55,223 nucleotides of DNA from Desulfuromonadales bacterium (GCA_014859615.1 JACUTX010000001.1:1-55223), one strand, 5' to 3'. Shown: positions 38,033 through 47,282, counted from the stretch's first letter. Made by a program: numbers and translations. Notes: generated by a model from the sequence alone, not told the origin.

Positions 38033-40141
38033 GTGTCTCTTCAAAAGTATATCGAAATATTCGCCAGAGAGGCTGAAGAACATCTGCAGTCGCTTCGTCA
38101 TGGATTATTGGCGATCGAGACGCAAGGGGCGACGCCAGAGCTGATTCACGAACTGTTGCGCAACGCCCATACGATAAAAGGGTCGGCGATGATGGTCGGT
38201 CTGGAGCAGATCGCCGAGTTGACGCACCAGATGGAGAGTCTGTTTGCCGGGTTCGAATCGGGGAGTCGTGAATTGACCCCCGGTTGTGTTGACGTTCTGC
38301 TGCTCGCCACCGATACGGTTGAAGAACTCCTGGCCAGGGTGCAGGCTGGAGATCAATCGAAGGTTGAGGTCGGCTCTGTTCTTGAAGGGTTGAAAAATGG
38401 TAAATTGGCCCAGGTTCCGGTCGTTGCTGCCGGGTCTGAATCGGTTACCGGAGCGGGGCGGGAGCGCAATAAGACGGTCCGGGCGAGTGTGGAGCGTCTT
38501 GATGTTCTGGTGAATCAGTTGGGCGAACTGCTGATTGCCCGACAGGAGTTTGACGATAAGATTCGACAGATTCGTCAGCTTAATCGGCAGTTTGAAGAGT
38601 TTATGGCTGTCCTGCGCAAAGACGATAACTGCGAAAAAGCCAAAAGTCTGCTCGCAAAATACAGCCGGATGGCAAACGATTTGGAGCAGAGTACTTTTGC
38701 CCTCGGCTATCAGGCAGAGGAGTTGCATGCAAGCGCCATGCAGCTGCGGATGATGCCTCTCTCGACCATCACAGAGGATCTGGTCCGGATGGTTCGTGAT
38801 CTGGGGCGGGAGCAAGGGAAGAGTGTCACCCTGGACGTAGAAGGGGAATCGCTTGAACTCGATCGAGTCCTCCTCGACGAGATCAAACCGATGCTGATGC
38901 ACATGGTCCGCAACGCCGTTGATCATGGCGTCGAAGCGAAGGAGGAGCGGGCCGCCTGCGGCAAGCCCGAACAGAGTCTGATTCGATTAAAGGCGCGTTA
39001 CGAGGGGGGGAAAGCTCAGCTGGTCCTCTCCGATGACGGCCGGGGGATCGATCCGCATAGTGTCCGTAAGGCGGCCGTCGATAAGAAGCTGCTGTCACAG
39101 AGTGAAGCAGGGTCGATGAGTGATGAGGAGTCGGTTTATCTGATTTTGCGCCCCGGTTTTTCAACCCGGACCTTTGTAACCGATATCTCTGGCCGGGGGG
39201 TCGGTATGGATATCGTGAAGACCAATATCGACCGGATCAAAGGGAATCTGCTGATCGATTCCGTGCCGGGGGCGGGGACGGCAATGCAGCTGACATTTCC
39301 GCTGTCGACAGCGGTTTTCACAAGTCTGCTGGCTGAAAGTGACGGTGAAAAGTACGCGATCCCCCTCAATTATGTTGCGGAAGTTCTGCGCCTGAACGAT
39401 GCGGATATTCTGCAAGAACTCGGACGTGAAGTGGTGCGGGTGCATGGCGAAACGATCCCCCTCTTTTCACTGACGGCTCTGCTCAACCCCGGTTCATCGG
39501 ATCGGGTCGCGGGGCGACGCATCAGTGCGGTCATTCTGCATTTTCGCAACCGAAAGATCGCCTGCCTGGTCTCCAGAATTATCGGCGAACAAGATATCGT
39601 CGTGAAAAATATGGGGAAACAACTGAAGAGTGTAGAATTCTTCAGCGGTGCAACCATTCTCGGTGACGGCTCTCCGGCGCTGATTCTGTCGATTCCGGAT
39701 CTGTTTGGCAGCGGCATCAATCAGGGGAAAACCCGACTCTCTGAAGAGATTGATGCCTATTCAGCGGCGCAGAAAAAGGGGAGGATTCTGGTGGTCGATG
39801 ATTCGATTACAACCCGGACGATGGAAAAAAATATTCTTGAGACGCACGGCTATCAGGTGACGATTGCCGTCTCCGGATTTGATGCCCTGGAAAAACTCGA
39901 TGCAGGGAGTTTTGATCTGATGGTCAGCGATGTTGAGATGCCGGGGATGACCGGATTTGAATTGACCCGTAAGGTCCGTCAGCGTGAAGAGACCAAAACT
40001 CTGCCGGTTATTATCTGTACCTCTCTGGCGACGGACGAACATAAACGTCTCGGCATGGAAGTGGGTGCCCAGGCCTATATCGTCAAGGGGAACTTTGACC
40101 AGGGGACCCTGCTCGATACGGTCGCCGCACTGATTGCGTAG
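38033..40141 (+). CDS. cheA: CheA-type histidine kinase fused to a receiver domain
   Basis: The 702-aa hybrid kinase starts at GTG 38033. The HPt domain (1 to about 105) has phospho-His46 in LLRNAHTIKGSAMMVGLEQI. There is no P2 domain. The dimerisation domain is followed by the ATPase, with N box HMVRNAVDHG and G boxes DDGRGID and SGRGVGMDIV. A CheW-like domain spans about 430-570. The C-terminal receiver (about 583-702) has VVDDSITTRTM and Asp633 in MVSDVEMPGMTG. CheA-REC with CheR-TPR is characteristic of Wsp-like and other alternative-function chemosensory systems, not of flagellar chemotaxis. Confidence 0.95.
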   Translation: MSLQKYIEIFAREAEEHLQSLRHGLLAIETQGATPELIHELLRNAHTIKGSAMMVGLEQIAELTHQMESLFAGFESGSRELTPGCVDVLLLATDTVEELLARVQAGDQSKVEVGSVLEGLKNGKLAQVPVVAAGSESVTGAGRERNKTVRASVERLDVLVNQLGELLIARQEFDDKIRQIRQLNRQFEEFMAVLRKDDNCEKAKSLLAKYSRMANDLEQSTFALGYQAEELHASAMQLRMMPLSTITEDLVRMVRDLGREQGKSVTLDVEGESLELDRVLLDEIKPMLMHMVRNAVDHGVEAKEERAACGKPEQSLIRLKARYEGGKAQLVLSDDGRGIDPHSVRKAAVDKKLLSQSEAGSMSDEESVYLILRPGFSTRTFVTDISGRGVGMDIVKTNIDRIKGNLLIDSVPGAGTAMQLTFPLSTAVFTSLLAESDGEKYAIPLNYVAEVLRLNDADILQELGREVVRVHGETIPLFSLTALLNPGSSDRVAGRRISAVILHFRNRKIACLVSRIIGEQDIVVKNMGKQLKSVEFFSGATILGDGSPALILSIPDLFGSGINQGKTRLSEEIDAYSAAQKKGRILVVDDSITTRTMEKNILETHGYQVTIAVSGFDALEKLDAGSFDLMVSDVEMPGMTGFELTRKVRQREETKTLPVIICTSLATDEHKRLGMEVGAQAYIVKGNFDQGTLLDTVAALIA

Positions 40142-40147
40142 CTTACT

Positions 40148-41179
40148 ATGATCCGAGTTCTGCTGGCTGATGATTCACCGTTGACGCGGACGGTGATTAA
40201 AGAGCTGTTGATGTGTGACCCGCAGATTGCTGTGGTCGGTGAGGTGACCGATGGCCGCCAGGCGGTCGACGAAACCAGACGGTTGAAACCTGATCTGGTG
40301 ATTCTCGATGTGCTGATGCCGGTTATGGACGGTCTTGATGCCGTACGCGAGATTATGGCTGAATCCCCGACGCCGATCCTGGTATTGTCCGCCAACGTCG
40401 ATCGCACCGCAAGCCGTAATGCCTTTATCGCGATTGAGCTTGGCGCCCTTGATGTGATGGAAAAGCCGAAAGGGTTCGGCACCCACGCTTTCGAGACGAT
40501 TGCCCAGACGTTGCGCGACAAGGTCAAAAGTCTCGCCCGAATTCAGGTGATGCACCATTACCGTCGAGAGAGCAGGGGTGTTGCAAGTAAAGTAGCTCCA
40601 AAAAGTTTGGTCTGCACCGATCGCACCTTACTGGCGATCGGTGCCTCAACCGGTGGACCGAAGGCGATCATGCATGTTTTGCAGAATCTGCCGCGTAAAC
40701 CGGTGCCGGTTCTGATCGTGCAGCATATCGCCAACGGCTTTGTGAACGGTTTTGCCGATTGGCTCGACAAAGAGAACAGCTGGACGGTGCGTGTGGCGAC
40801 TGATGGTGACAGGCTTCTCCCCGGTGTCGTTCTGATCGCACCGTGCCTGCACCACATGGAGATCCGCAATGGACGGGTTTGTCTCACCGATGACCCGCCC
40901 AAAAACAGCTGCCGCCCTTCGGCCGATGTTCTGTTCAGCTCTCTGGCCCGCAACGGCTTCGGCGCGAAAACCGCCGCTATACTGCTGACCGGCATGGGGA
41001 CGGATGGTGCCGACGGCCTGCTGGAACTCAAAAACGCCGGTGCGTGCAGCTTTGTTCAGGATGAAGAGAGCTGCGCCGTGTTCGGTATGCCGCGTGCCGC
41101 CATTGAGCGCGACGCCGCTGATATGGTCCTCCCTCTGCCTGATATCCCTTTGATGCTGAAGCATATTCTCATCGACTGA
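40148..41179 (+). CDS. cheB: CheB methylesterase/deamidase with receiver domain
   Basis: The 343-aa protein has a receiver domain (1 to about 120) with Asp8/Asp9 (LLADDSPLTR) and phospho-site Asp54 in LVILDVLMPVMDG. The C-terminal methylesterase has the complete catalytic triad Ser167 (AIGASTGGPKA), His193 (VQHIANGF) and Asp286 (TGMGTDGADG). It removes methyl groups from the receptors of this cluster, opposing CheR. It starts six bases after cheA and is the last gene of the chemosensory cluster. Confidence 0.95.
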   Translation: MIRVLLADDSPLTRTVIKELLMCDPQIAVVGEVTDGRQAVDETRRLKPDLVILDVLMPVMDGLDAVREIMAESPTPILVLSANVDRTASRNAFIAIELGALDVMEKPKGFGTHAFETIAQTLRDKVKSLARIQVMHHYRRESRGVASKVAPKSLVCTDRTLLAIGASTGGPKAIMHVLQNLPRKPVPVLIVQHIANGFVNGFADWLDKENSWTVRVATDGDRLLPGVVLIAPCLHHMEIRNGRVCLTDDPPKNSCRPSADVLFSSLARNGFGAKTAAILLTGMGTDGADGLLELKNAGACSFVQDEESCAVFGMPRAAIERDAADMVLPLPDIPLMLKHILID

Positions 41180-41284
41180 AGCGATACCCCCTTCAAAAAC
41201 CGGTGCGTCTGTGTTATGAAGTAAGGCTCTGTCCACGTCGGGTTGTGGTGTGGAACCGATCTTTTTGCTTGAGGAGTTTTTTGC

Positions 41285-42766
41285 ATGGCGTTACGTCTCT
41301 ACAACACGATGGCCGGTCGTAAACAGGAATTTGTTCCGTTGAAACCGGGAGCTGTCAGCATGTATGTCTGCGGGGTGACGGTCTACGACCACTGCCATAT
41401 CGGCCATGCCCGGGCTAATATCGTTTTCGATATCGTCTATCGCTATCTCAAGTTTGCCGGCTACGCTGTCACCTATGTGCGCAACTATACGGACGTCGAT
41501 GACAAAATCATCAACCGGGCCAATGAACGGGGGATTTCAAGCAAGGAGTTGTCAGAAGAGTATATCCGTGCTTTTAATGAAGATATGGACGCCCTCGGTC
41601 TGCAGAAACCGACCCATCAGCCGAAGGCGACGGATTATATCCCGCAGATCGTCGATCTGGTCAGCAGATTGATTGAGCGGGGACTCGCTTACGAATCGGG
41701 CGGCGACGTCTATTTTGCCGTTGATAAATTTCCGGGTTACCTGAAACTGTCGAAACGCAACATGGATGATATGCTCGCCGGTGCGCGGATCGCACCGGGA
41801 GAACAGAAACAGAACCCGATGGATTTTGCCCTCTGGAAAACCGCCAAGCCGGGAGAACCATCCTGGTCATCCCCCTGGGGCGAGGGGCGTCCCGGCTGGC
41901 ACATCGAGTGCTCGGCCATGAGCATGGACCTGCTCGGGCCGTCGTTCGATATCCACGGCGGCGGCAAGGATCTGGTCTTTCCGCATCATGAAAACGAGAT
42001 CGCCCAGAGCGAAGGGACAACCGGCAAGCCGTTCGTCAAATACTGGATGCATAACGGCTTTGTCAATATCAATCAGGAGAAGATGAGCAAATCCCTCGGC
42101 AATTTCTTCACCATCCGGGAGATTCTGGAGAAATACGATCCGGAAGTGGTTCGCTTCTTTATCATCACTGCCCATTATCGCTCGCCGATCGATTTTTCTG
42201 ATCAGAATCTGGACGAGGCGAAGGTCGGGCTGAGCCGTTTTTATGAACTGCTGAAAGCGGCCGACGAACTGTTGGCAAGAATGCCTGTTCCGTCCAGGAT
42301 CCCCTGTCCGACCATCGATGATTCCGAACGGGAGATTTATGATCGGATTGAACTTCTCGAAGAGCGGTTCATTGAGGCGATGGATGACGATTTTAATGCC
42401 GCACTTGCTATCGGTCATCTGTTTGAAGCCGTACGCGGCCTGAATCGTTTGATCGCTGAACGGCGGTTTGAACAGTGCCCGCTATCTCTGGCGGTCCTTG
42501 CCGACGGGGTCAAAAAACTGCGCCGCCTCGGTGATGTTCTCGGCCTGTTTGGTTCTGAACCGGCCGCCTGGTTGGAGAAACAGAAGAGTGCCGGCCTTCA
42601 AGGGGGCGAACTGACCGCCGAAACGATCGAGGCCCTGATTGCAGAGCGCAAGCAGGCCCGGGCCGATCGCAACTTTACGCGCAGTGATGAAATTCGTGAT
42701 GAGCTCGACGCCAAGGGAGTTATCCTGCTCGATTCACGCGAAGGGACGACCTGGAAACTGAAGTAG
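41285..42766 (+). CDS. cysS: Cysteinyl-tRNA synthetase
   Basis: The 493-aa class I synthetase has the zinc-binding Cys and HIGH motif together in MYVCGVTVYDHCHIGHARAN, then YVRNYTDVDDKIINRA. It has the second zinc-ligand region GWHIECSAMSM and HHENEIAQSE, and the KMSKS loop in NQEKMSKSLGNFFTIREIL. The C-terminal helical region ends RDELDAKGVILLDSREGTTW. The length is normal. It follows the chemosensory cluster and ends at a strong terminator. Confidence 0.97.
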   Translation: MALRLYNTMAGRKQEFVPLKPGAVSMYVCGVTVYDHCHIGHARANIVFDIVYRYLKFAGYAVTYVRNYTDVDDKIINRANERGISSKELSEEYIRAFNEDMDALGLQKPTHQPKATDYIPQIVDLVSRLIERGLAYESGGDVYFAVDKFPGYLKLSKRNMDDMLAGARIAPGEQKQNPMDFALWKTAKPGEPSWSSPWGEGRPGWHIECSAMSMDLLGPSFDIHGGGKDLVFPHHENEIAQSEGTTGKPFVKYWMHNGFVNINQEKMSKSLGNFFTIREILEKYDPEVVRFFIITAHYRSPIDFSDQNLDEAKVGLSRFYELLKAADELLARMPVPSRIPCPTIDDSEREIYDRIELLEERFIEAMDDDFNAALAIGHLFEAVRGLNRLIAERRFEQCPLSLAVLADGVKKLRRLGDVLGLFGSEPAAWLEKQKSAGLQGGELTAETIEALIAERKQARADRNFTRSDEIRDELDAKGVILLDSREGTTWKLK

Positions 42767-42799
42767 CGCCTTCTTCACCATTTTCAGCTAAACTATACC

Positions 42800-42825
42800 C
42801 CCCCCGGTTTTGTCGGGGGGTTTTT
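42800..42825 (+). terminator. Rho-independent terminator after cysS
   Basis: CCCCCCG (42800-42806) pairs with CGGGGGG (42814-42820) and is followed directly by TTTTT. It lies 33 bases after the cysS stop. Confidence 0.9.
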
Positions 42826-42862
42826 CATTGTTCGATAATATTCTTGAAACGGGTGCACATCG

Positions 42863-43729
42863 ATGTCAGCACAGCAGTCACAATCACATGTCCGCGGTAT
42901 TCTGATTGTCGTCGCCGGTGTGCTGCTGATCAGCTTTGATGTTCTGCTGGTGCGCCTCGCCGGCGTCGACGGCTGGAATGTCTCGTTCTGGCGTGGGGTT
43001 TTTATGTCTCTGGCGATGGCGCCGTTCTGCCTTATCGGACTGCTGCGGGCAGGGGGAAAGCCCGAGAATATCAGGGGGGTTCTGTTGGCGGCGCTAATGA
43101 TGGCGCTCAGCAGTTTGGGATTGGTTCTCGCCTTTACCCTGACCCGGGCGGCGAATGCAGTCGTGATTTTAAGCGCAGCGCCCCTCTTTGCCGCCCTGTT
43201 CAGTCGCTGGTTTTTGGGTGAGCGCTGTCCATTGCGAACCTGGCTGGCAATTCTTGTCTGCATGGCCGGAGTGGTCTGGGTGATGCGGGGCTCGATCGGT
43301 GGGGGAGATCTGGTCGGCGATCTGCTCGCGGTGGTGGCGACGGTTTTTGTCGGTGGCTACTTTACGGTATTTCGTCGTTACCCGAAACTCTCCCGCTCGG
43401 CCGTAATTGTCTCTGGTGGATTGATGATGGCGCTGATTTCCCTGCCGTTGGCAACCCCTTTTGTTCTCTCCACAGTGAGTTACGGCTGGCTCGCCCTCGC
43501 CGGTTTTATTCAGATGCCGATCGCCATGCTGCTGATTACAGTCGGAACCCGTTTTCTCCCGGCAACGGAAGTGAGCCTGTTTTTGCTGCTCGAAACAATT
43601 CTGGCTCCGATCTGGGTCTGGATGGTGTTTGCCGAGGTGCCGCCGGAAGCGACTCTGGCTGGCGGGGTGTTGATTCTGCTGACGCTGATCGTCCATACAG
43701 TGGTCGGGGTTATGATGAGAGAGGAATAA
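42863..43729 (+). CDS. EamA/DMT-family transporter
   Basis: This 288-aa membrane protein has ten predicted helices in two EamA repeats (about 15-145 and 155-285). Recognisable elements are DVLLVRLAGVDGWNVSFWRG in TM1-2 and FTLTRAANAVVILSAAPLFA in the first half. The end of the second half has EVSLFLLLETILAPIWVWMV. This is the drug/metabolite transporter superfamily; the substrate is unknown. It is a lone gene flanked by terminators. The likely start is ATG 42863, with a weak ribosome-binding site. Confidence 0.88.
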   Translation: MSAQQSQSHVRGILIVVAGVLLISFDVLLVRLAGVDGWNVSFWRGVFMSLAMAPFCLIGLLRAGGKPENIRGVLLAALMMALSSLGLVLAFTLTRAANAVVILSAAPLFAALFSRWFLGERCPLRTWLAILVCMAGVVWVMRGSIGGGDLVGDLLAVVATVFVGGYFTVFRRYPKLSRSAVIVSGGLMMALISLPLATPFVLSTVSYGWLALAGFIQMPIAMLLITVGTRFLPATEVSLFLLLETILAPIWVWMVFAEVPPEATLAGGVLILLTLIVHTVVGVMMREE

Positions 43730-43770
43730 AAACAGGGATTTTTGTCTGCCTCAGCTTTGCGGTAATGTGA

Positions 43771-43803
43771 AAGGCCCGCTTGATTGCGCGCGGGCCTTCT
43801 TTC
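43771..43803. terminator. Terminator hairpin after the EamA gene, possibly bidirectional
   Basis: The nine-base perfect inverted repeat AAGGCCCGC / GCGGGCCTT (43771-43779, 43790-43798) has CTTTCT after it on the + strand and TTTCACATT on the minus strand, so it could also end a minus-strand transcript from the interval to the right. Confidence 0.8.
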
Positions 43804-44115
43804 TATCCTATGGAATTTTCCTGTTCACAGGTATTTCCGGCGGCTTACACCAGCCAGAGTCTTGGAATATGTCTCGATGTGACGTGCTGCTGTTTCGATA
43901 GGCAACTCCTTTCGCTAAGCAACTCCCCCCTCTGCCTTCATTATACACTCATAGTTTGAAATTGCATCTGGCGGTTACTTAAAAGGATTCGCAGACCGCT
44001 CAAACGTTAAAAGTCTGTTTGCCAACCGTACACTCCTGTGGTCAAATAGAGTCATTCAATCATTAAATAGCCGACAGCAACCGCAAAGTTAATTTATCAG
44101 CAGGAGGTTAATCCG
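43804..44115. other. Gene-free interval with minus-strand promoter-like element and remnant frame
   Basis: About 310 bases with no gene I can call. On the minus strand there is a perfect TATAAT (43945-43940), an AAGGAG (43911-43906), and an open frame from 43914 to a TGA at 43827-43825 that ends in HIETYSKTLAGVSRRKYL. No start codon sits at usable spacing. The terminator at 43771-43803 lies beyond it. The bases GCAACTCC occur twice (43902-43909 and 43919-43926). It could be a short RNA, a very small gene or a gene remnant. Confidence 0.35.
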
Positions 44116-44751
44116 ATGAAAATCGTAGCTTTTAACGGCAGTCCGCACATGGAAGGGAACACCTTTTACGCGATCAATCTGGTCGCAGCCGAGCTCGAAA
44201 AAGCGGGGATCGACACGGAGATTATTCAGGTTGGAAACAAGCCGATCCAGGGGTGTACTGCCTGCGGCATGTGCATAAAAAATCAGGATGAGCGATGCGT
44301 GCTCAAAGGTGATGATGTCAATGCGTGGATTCAGGCGATGAAGGGGGCCGAAGGGATCCTTCTCGGCTCGCCGGTGCATTTCGCAGGGGTTGGCGGCGCG
44401 ATGAAATCGTTTCTGGATCGGGCGTTTTATGTGAGTGGCGTTAATGGCAACCTCCTCCGCCACAAGGTTGGGGCGGCGGTCGTCGCGGTCAGGCGCTCTG
44501 GCGGCCTGCCGACCTTTGAGCAGCTGAACAATTTTCTGCTCTATTCGGAGCTGTTGCTCCCGACCTCCAACTACTGGAATGTGATCCATGGCACGCGCCC
44601 TGGCGATGCGGCGCAGGATGTCGAAGGGGTGCAGATCATGCGGATCCTCGGCCGCAATATGGCGTGGCTGATGAAGTTGATCGAAAACGGACAAGGGACG
44701 GTCATCCCGCCGCAACAGGAGGCGAAAACCTTTATGAACTTTATTCGCTGA
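44116..44751 (+). CDS. Flavodoxin-fold, iron-sulfur flavoprotein-like NAD(P)H-dependent reductase
   Basis: The 211-aa protein has a flavodoxin-like FMN-binding start (MKIVAFNGSPHMEGNTFYAI). It has the compact cysteine motif CTACGMCIKNQDERC (Cys47, 50, 53, 61; CX2CX2CX7C), as in 4Fe-4S iron-sulfur flavoproteins of anaerobes. The FMN phosphate and ring-binding loops are in GSPVHFAGVGGAMKSFLDRA. These proteins pass electrons between ferredoxin and small acceptors; the physiological role here is unknown. A strong AGGAGG (44102-44107) precedes the ATG. It stands alone. Confidence 0.85.
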   Translation: MKIVAFNGSPHMEGNTFYAINLVAAELEKAGIDTEIIQVGNKPIQGCTACGMCIKNQDERCVLKGDDVNAWIQAMKGAEGILLGSPVHFAGVGGAMKSFLDRAFYVSGVNGNLLRHKVGAAVVAVRRSGGLPTFEQLNNFLLYSELLLPTSNYWNVIHGTRPGDAAQDVEGVQIMRILGRNMAWLMKLIENGQGTVIPPQQEAKTFMNFIR

Positions 44752-44859
44752 GAATAATACCCCGTTGAGAAAAAGGAGCGGGGTGGAGAAAAGAGAGATG
44801 TCTAATTAGAGGTGGACCCTTCCACTATTCATTCCGACCGCTGTGATTAAATAGAGATC

Positions 44860-46857
44860 ATGACAGATTTCAGACTTACATCCCCCTACCAACCGAGCGG
44901 CGATCAGCCGCAGGCCATCCGCGAACTGACTGAAGGTCTTCTGCGTGGCGACCAGCATCAGGTGCTGCTCGGCGTTACCGGCTCAGGGAAGACCTTCACC
45001 ATGGCCAATCTGGTGCAGCAGCTGCAGCGCCCGACTCTGGTTCTGGCCCACAACAAGACGCTGGCCGCCCAGCTCTACGGTGAATTCCGCGAGCTCTTCC
45101 CGGACAACGCCGTCGAATACTTCGTCTCCTACTACGATTACTATCAGCCCGAGGCGTATGTTCCGGTGACCGACACTTTCATCGAGAAGGATTCGTCGAT
45201 CAACGAGGAGATCGACAAGCTGCGCCACAGCGCTACCCGCAGCCTGCTGACCCGGCGCGACGTGCTGATTGTCGCTTCGGTCTCCTGTATCTACGGTCTC
45301 GGTTCGCCGGAAGCGTACTTCGGAATGCTGGTAAAGCTTCAAGTCGGCATGGAGCAGGATCGCAATACCCTGCTCAAGCAGCTGGTCGACATCCAGTATG
45401 AGCGCAACGATGTCGATTTTCATCGCGGCACCTTCCGGGTGCGCGGCGATACGGTGGAGATTTTTCCGGCTTACGAAGAGAAGTTGGCGCTGCGGATTGA
45501 GTTCTTCGGCGACGAGATCGAGGCGATTCGCGAAATTGATCCGCTGCGCGGTATCATCCTCGGTGAGTTGACATCGACTACTATTTTTCCGGCGAGTCAC
45601 TACGTGGCGACCCGGCCGACCCTCGATCGGGCGGTACGGATGATCCAGGATGAATTGCGGGAGAGGATTCAGTTTTTTAAAGAGAATAACCAGCTGATCG
45701 AGGCGCAGCGGATCGAGCAGCGGACACTGTTCGATATCGAGCTGATGGAAGAGATGGGTTACTGTCAGGGGATCGAGAACTATTCGCGCTTCCTCGATAA
45801 TCGGCAGGCGGGGGAGCCGCCGGCGACGCTGATCGATTACTTCCCCAAAGATGCGATGCTGTTCATCGACGAGAGTCATGTTTCGGTCAGCCAGGTCGGA
45901 GCGATGTATCGGGGTGATCGGTCGCGCAAGGAGACTCTGGTCGGTTATGGCTTTCGTATGCCGTCGGCGCTCGATAACCGGCCGCTCACTTTTGAGGAGT
46001 TTGAAGGGAAGGGGCTGCAGACTGTTTATGTTTCGGCGACTCCCGGGGATTATGAGCTGGAGAAGGCCCACGGGGTGGTGGTGGAGCAGATTGTTCGTCC
46101 AACCGGTCTGATCGATCCTCCCATCGATATTCGTCCGGCGACGGAGCAGGTCGATGACCTGCTCGGTGAACTGCGTATCTGTGTTGAAAAAGGAGAACGG
46201 GTCCTGGTGACAACCTTGACCAAACGAATGGCTGAGGATTTGACCGACTATCTCGGTGAGCACGGGATCCTGGTTCGCTATCTCCATTCCGATATTGATA
46301 CCGTTGAGCGGGTCGAGATTATCCGGGATTTACGGGCGGGTGAATTCGATGTGCTGGTCGGGATCAACCTGTTGCGCGAAGGGCTCGATATTCCCGAGGT
46401 CGCCCTGGTGGCGATTCTCGATGCCGATAAAGAAGGTTTTTTGCGCAGCAAGCGCTCCCTGATTCAGATCTGTGGCCGGGCGGCCAGACATCTTGAAGGG
46501 CGGGTCATTATGTATGCGGATAAAGTGACCCGTTCCATGCAGGCCTGTCTGGATGAGACCGACCGCAGGCGGCAGGTACAGGAAGAGTACAACCGCGTTC
46601 ATGGAATCACGCCGACATCGATTCAGAAGAGTCTGCGCACGATTCTGGATGATATGGCGGCACGCGATGAGAGTGAATACGAGCTGCTGGCCGCCGAAGA
46701 GTTGAGTGCTTACCATAACCCGAAACAGCTGCAAAACGAGATCAAAAAGACCAAACAGCAGATGCTCGCCGCCGCCGCTGACCTCGATTTTGAACAGGCG
46801 GCAGAGCTGCGGGATCGGATGCTGATTCTCGAGAAAAGAGAGCTGGCACTGCGTTGA
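44860..46857 (+). CDS. uvrB: Excinuclease ABC subunit B
   Basis: The 665-aa protein is complete. The Walker A motif is in LLGVTGSGKTFTMANLVQQL, followed by LAHNKTLAAQLYGEF and the beta-hairpin YYDYYQPEAYVP. The helicase motifs are LFIDESHVSVSQV, DVLVGINLLREGLDIPEVAL and QICGRAARH. The C-terminal UVR domain (LDFEQAAELRDRMLILEKRE) binds UvrC. It is the damage-loading helicase of nucleotide excision repair. An AGAGATC ribosome-binding region precedes the ATG; tRNA-Ser follows after about 60 bases. Confidence 0.98.
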   Translation: MTDFRLTSPYQPSGDQPQAIRELTEGLLRGDQHQVLLGVTGSGKTFTMANLVQQLQRPTLVLAHNKTLAAQLYGEFRELFPDNAVEYFVSYYDYYQPEAYVPVTDTFIEKDSSINEEIDKLRHSATRSLLTRRDVLIVASVSCIYGLGSPEAYFGMLVKLQVGMEQDRNTLLKQLVDIQYERNDVDFHRGTFRVRGDTVEIFPAYEEKLALRIEFFGDEIEAIREIDPLRGIILGELTSTTIFPASHYVATRPTLDRAVRMIQDELRERIQFFKENNQLIEAQRIEQRTLFDIELMEEMGYCQGIENYSRFLDNRQAGEPPATLIDYFPKDAMLFIDESHVSVSQVGAMYRGDRSRKETLVGYGFRMPSALDNRPLTFEEFEGKGLQTVYVSATPGDYELEKAHGVVVEQIVRPTGLIDPPIDIRPATEQVDDLLGELRICVEKGERVLVTTLTKRMAEDLTDYLGEHGILVRYLHSDIDTVERVEIIRDLRAGEFDVLVGINLLREGLDIPEVALVAILDADKEGFLRSKRSLIQICGRAARHLEGRVIMYADKVTRSMQACLDETDRRRQVQEEYNRVHGITPTSIQKSLRTILDDMAARDESEYELLAAEELSAYHNPKQLQNEIKKTKQQMLAAAADLDFEQAAELRDRMLILEKRELALR

Positions 46858-46917
46858 AAGCAGCGGTCGAAAAAATCTTTACATCGCAGAGTCCCTTGAG
46901 GTATCTTACGCATCCGC

Positions 46918-47005
<88 letters not shown>

Positions 47006-47111
47006 GATTCAATCTGAACAGTGACTCCTTTTTAGGGGATTCGAAGCAAAGCGGGCGCCCCCCTCTTTGTCCGTATTCACTCTTTTCATGTACCGGTCAT
47101 GTTACCTTCAG

Positions 47112-47220
47112 AAGTGACAGCCGGGTCCCGTGCAACGTCATGCCGCCAACTCCGTCAGGCCCGGAAGGGAGCAGCGGTAACGGTAATGACGTGTGCCGCG
47201 GGAGTGCCTGGCTGTCACTT
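47112..47220 (+). ncRNA. ffs: Signal recognition particle RNA (small bacterial type, 4.5S-like)
   Basis: The conserved apical motif GTCAGGCCCGGAAGGGAGCA, followed by GCGGTAA, is present (about 47155-47180). The ends pair: AAGTGACAGCC (47112-47122) with GGCTGTCACTT (47210-47220). This gives a single long hairpin of about 109 bases without an Alu domain, the small SRP RNA that binds Ffh. It lies between tRNA-Ser and dnaX. Confidence 0.95.
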
Positions 47221-47282
47221 GTGGCGGTAACCCCCCTTTCTCATTCCAGCCCGAATTTCATAGCACTGCGGAGTGAATCTTT

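Noticed and set aside
42798..42805. Eight-C tract as a contingency repeat
   Set aside because: It forms the 5' arm of the cysS terminator stem, which explains it.
44983..46287. Minus-strand open frame of 434 codons opposite uvrB
   Set aside because: It is antisense to uvrB; the composition is that of a complementary-strand shadow.
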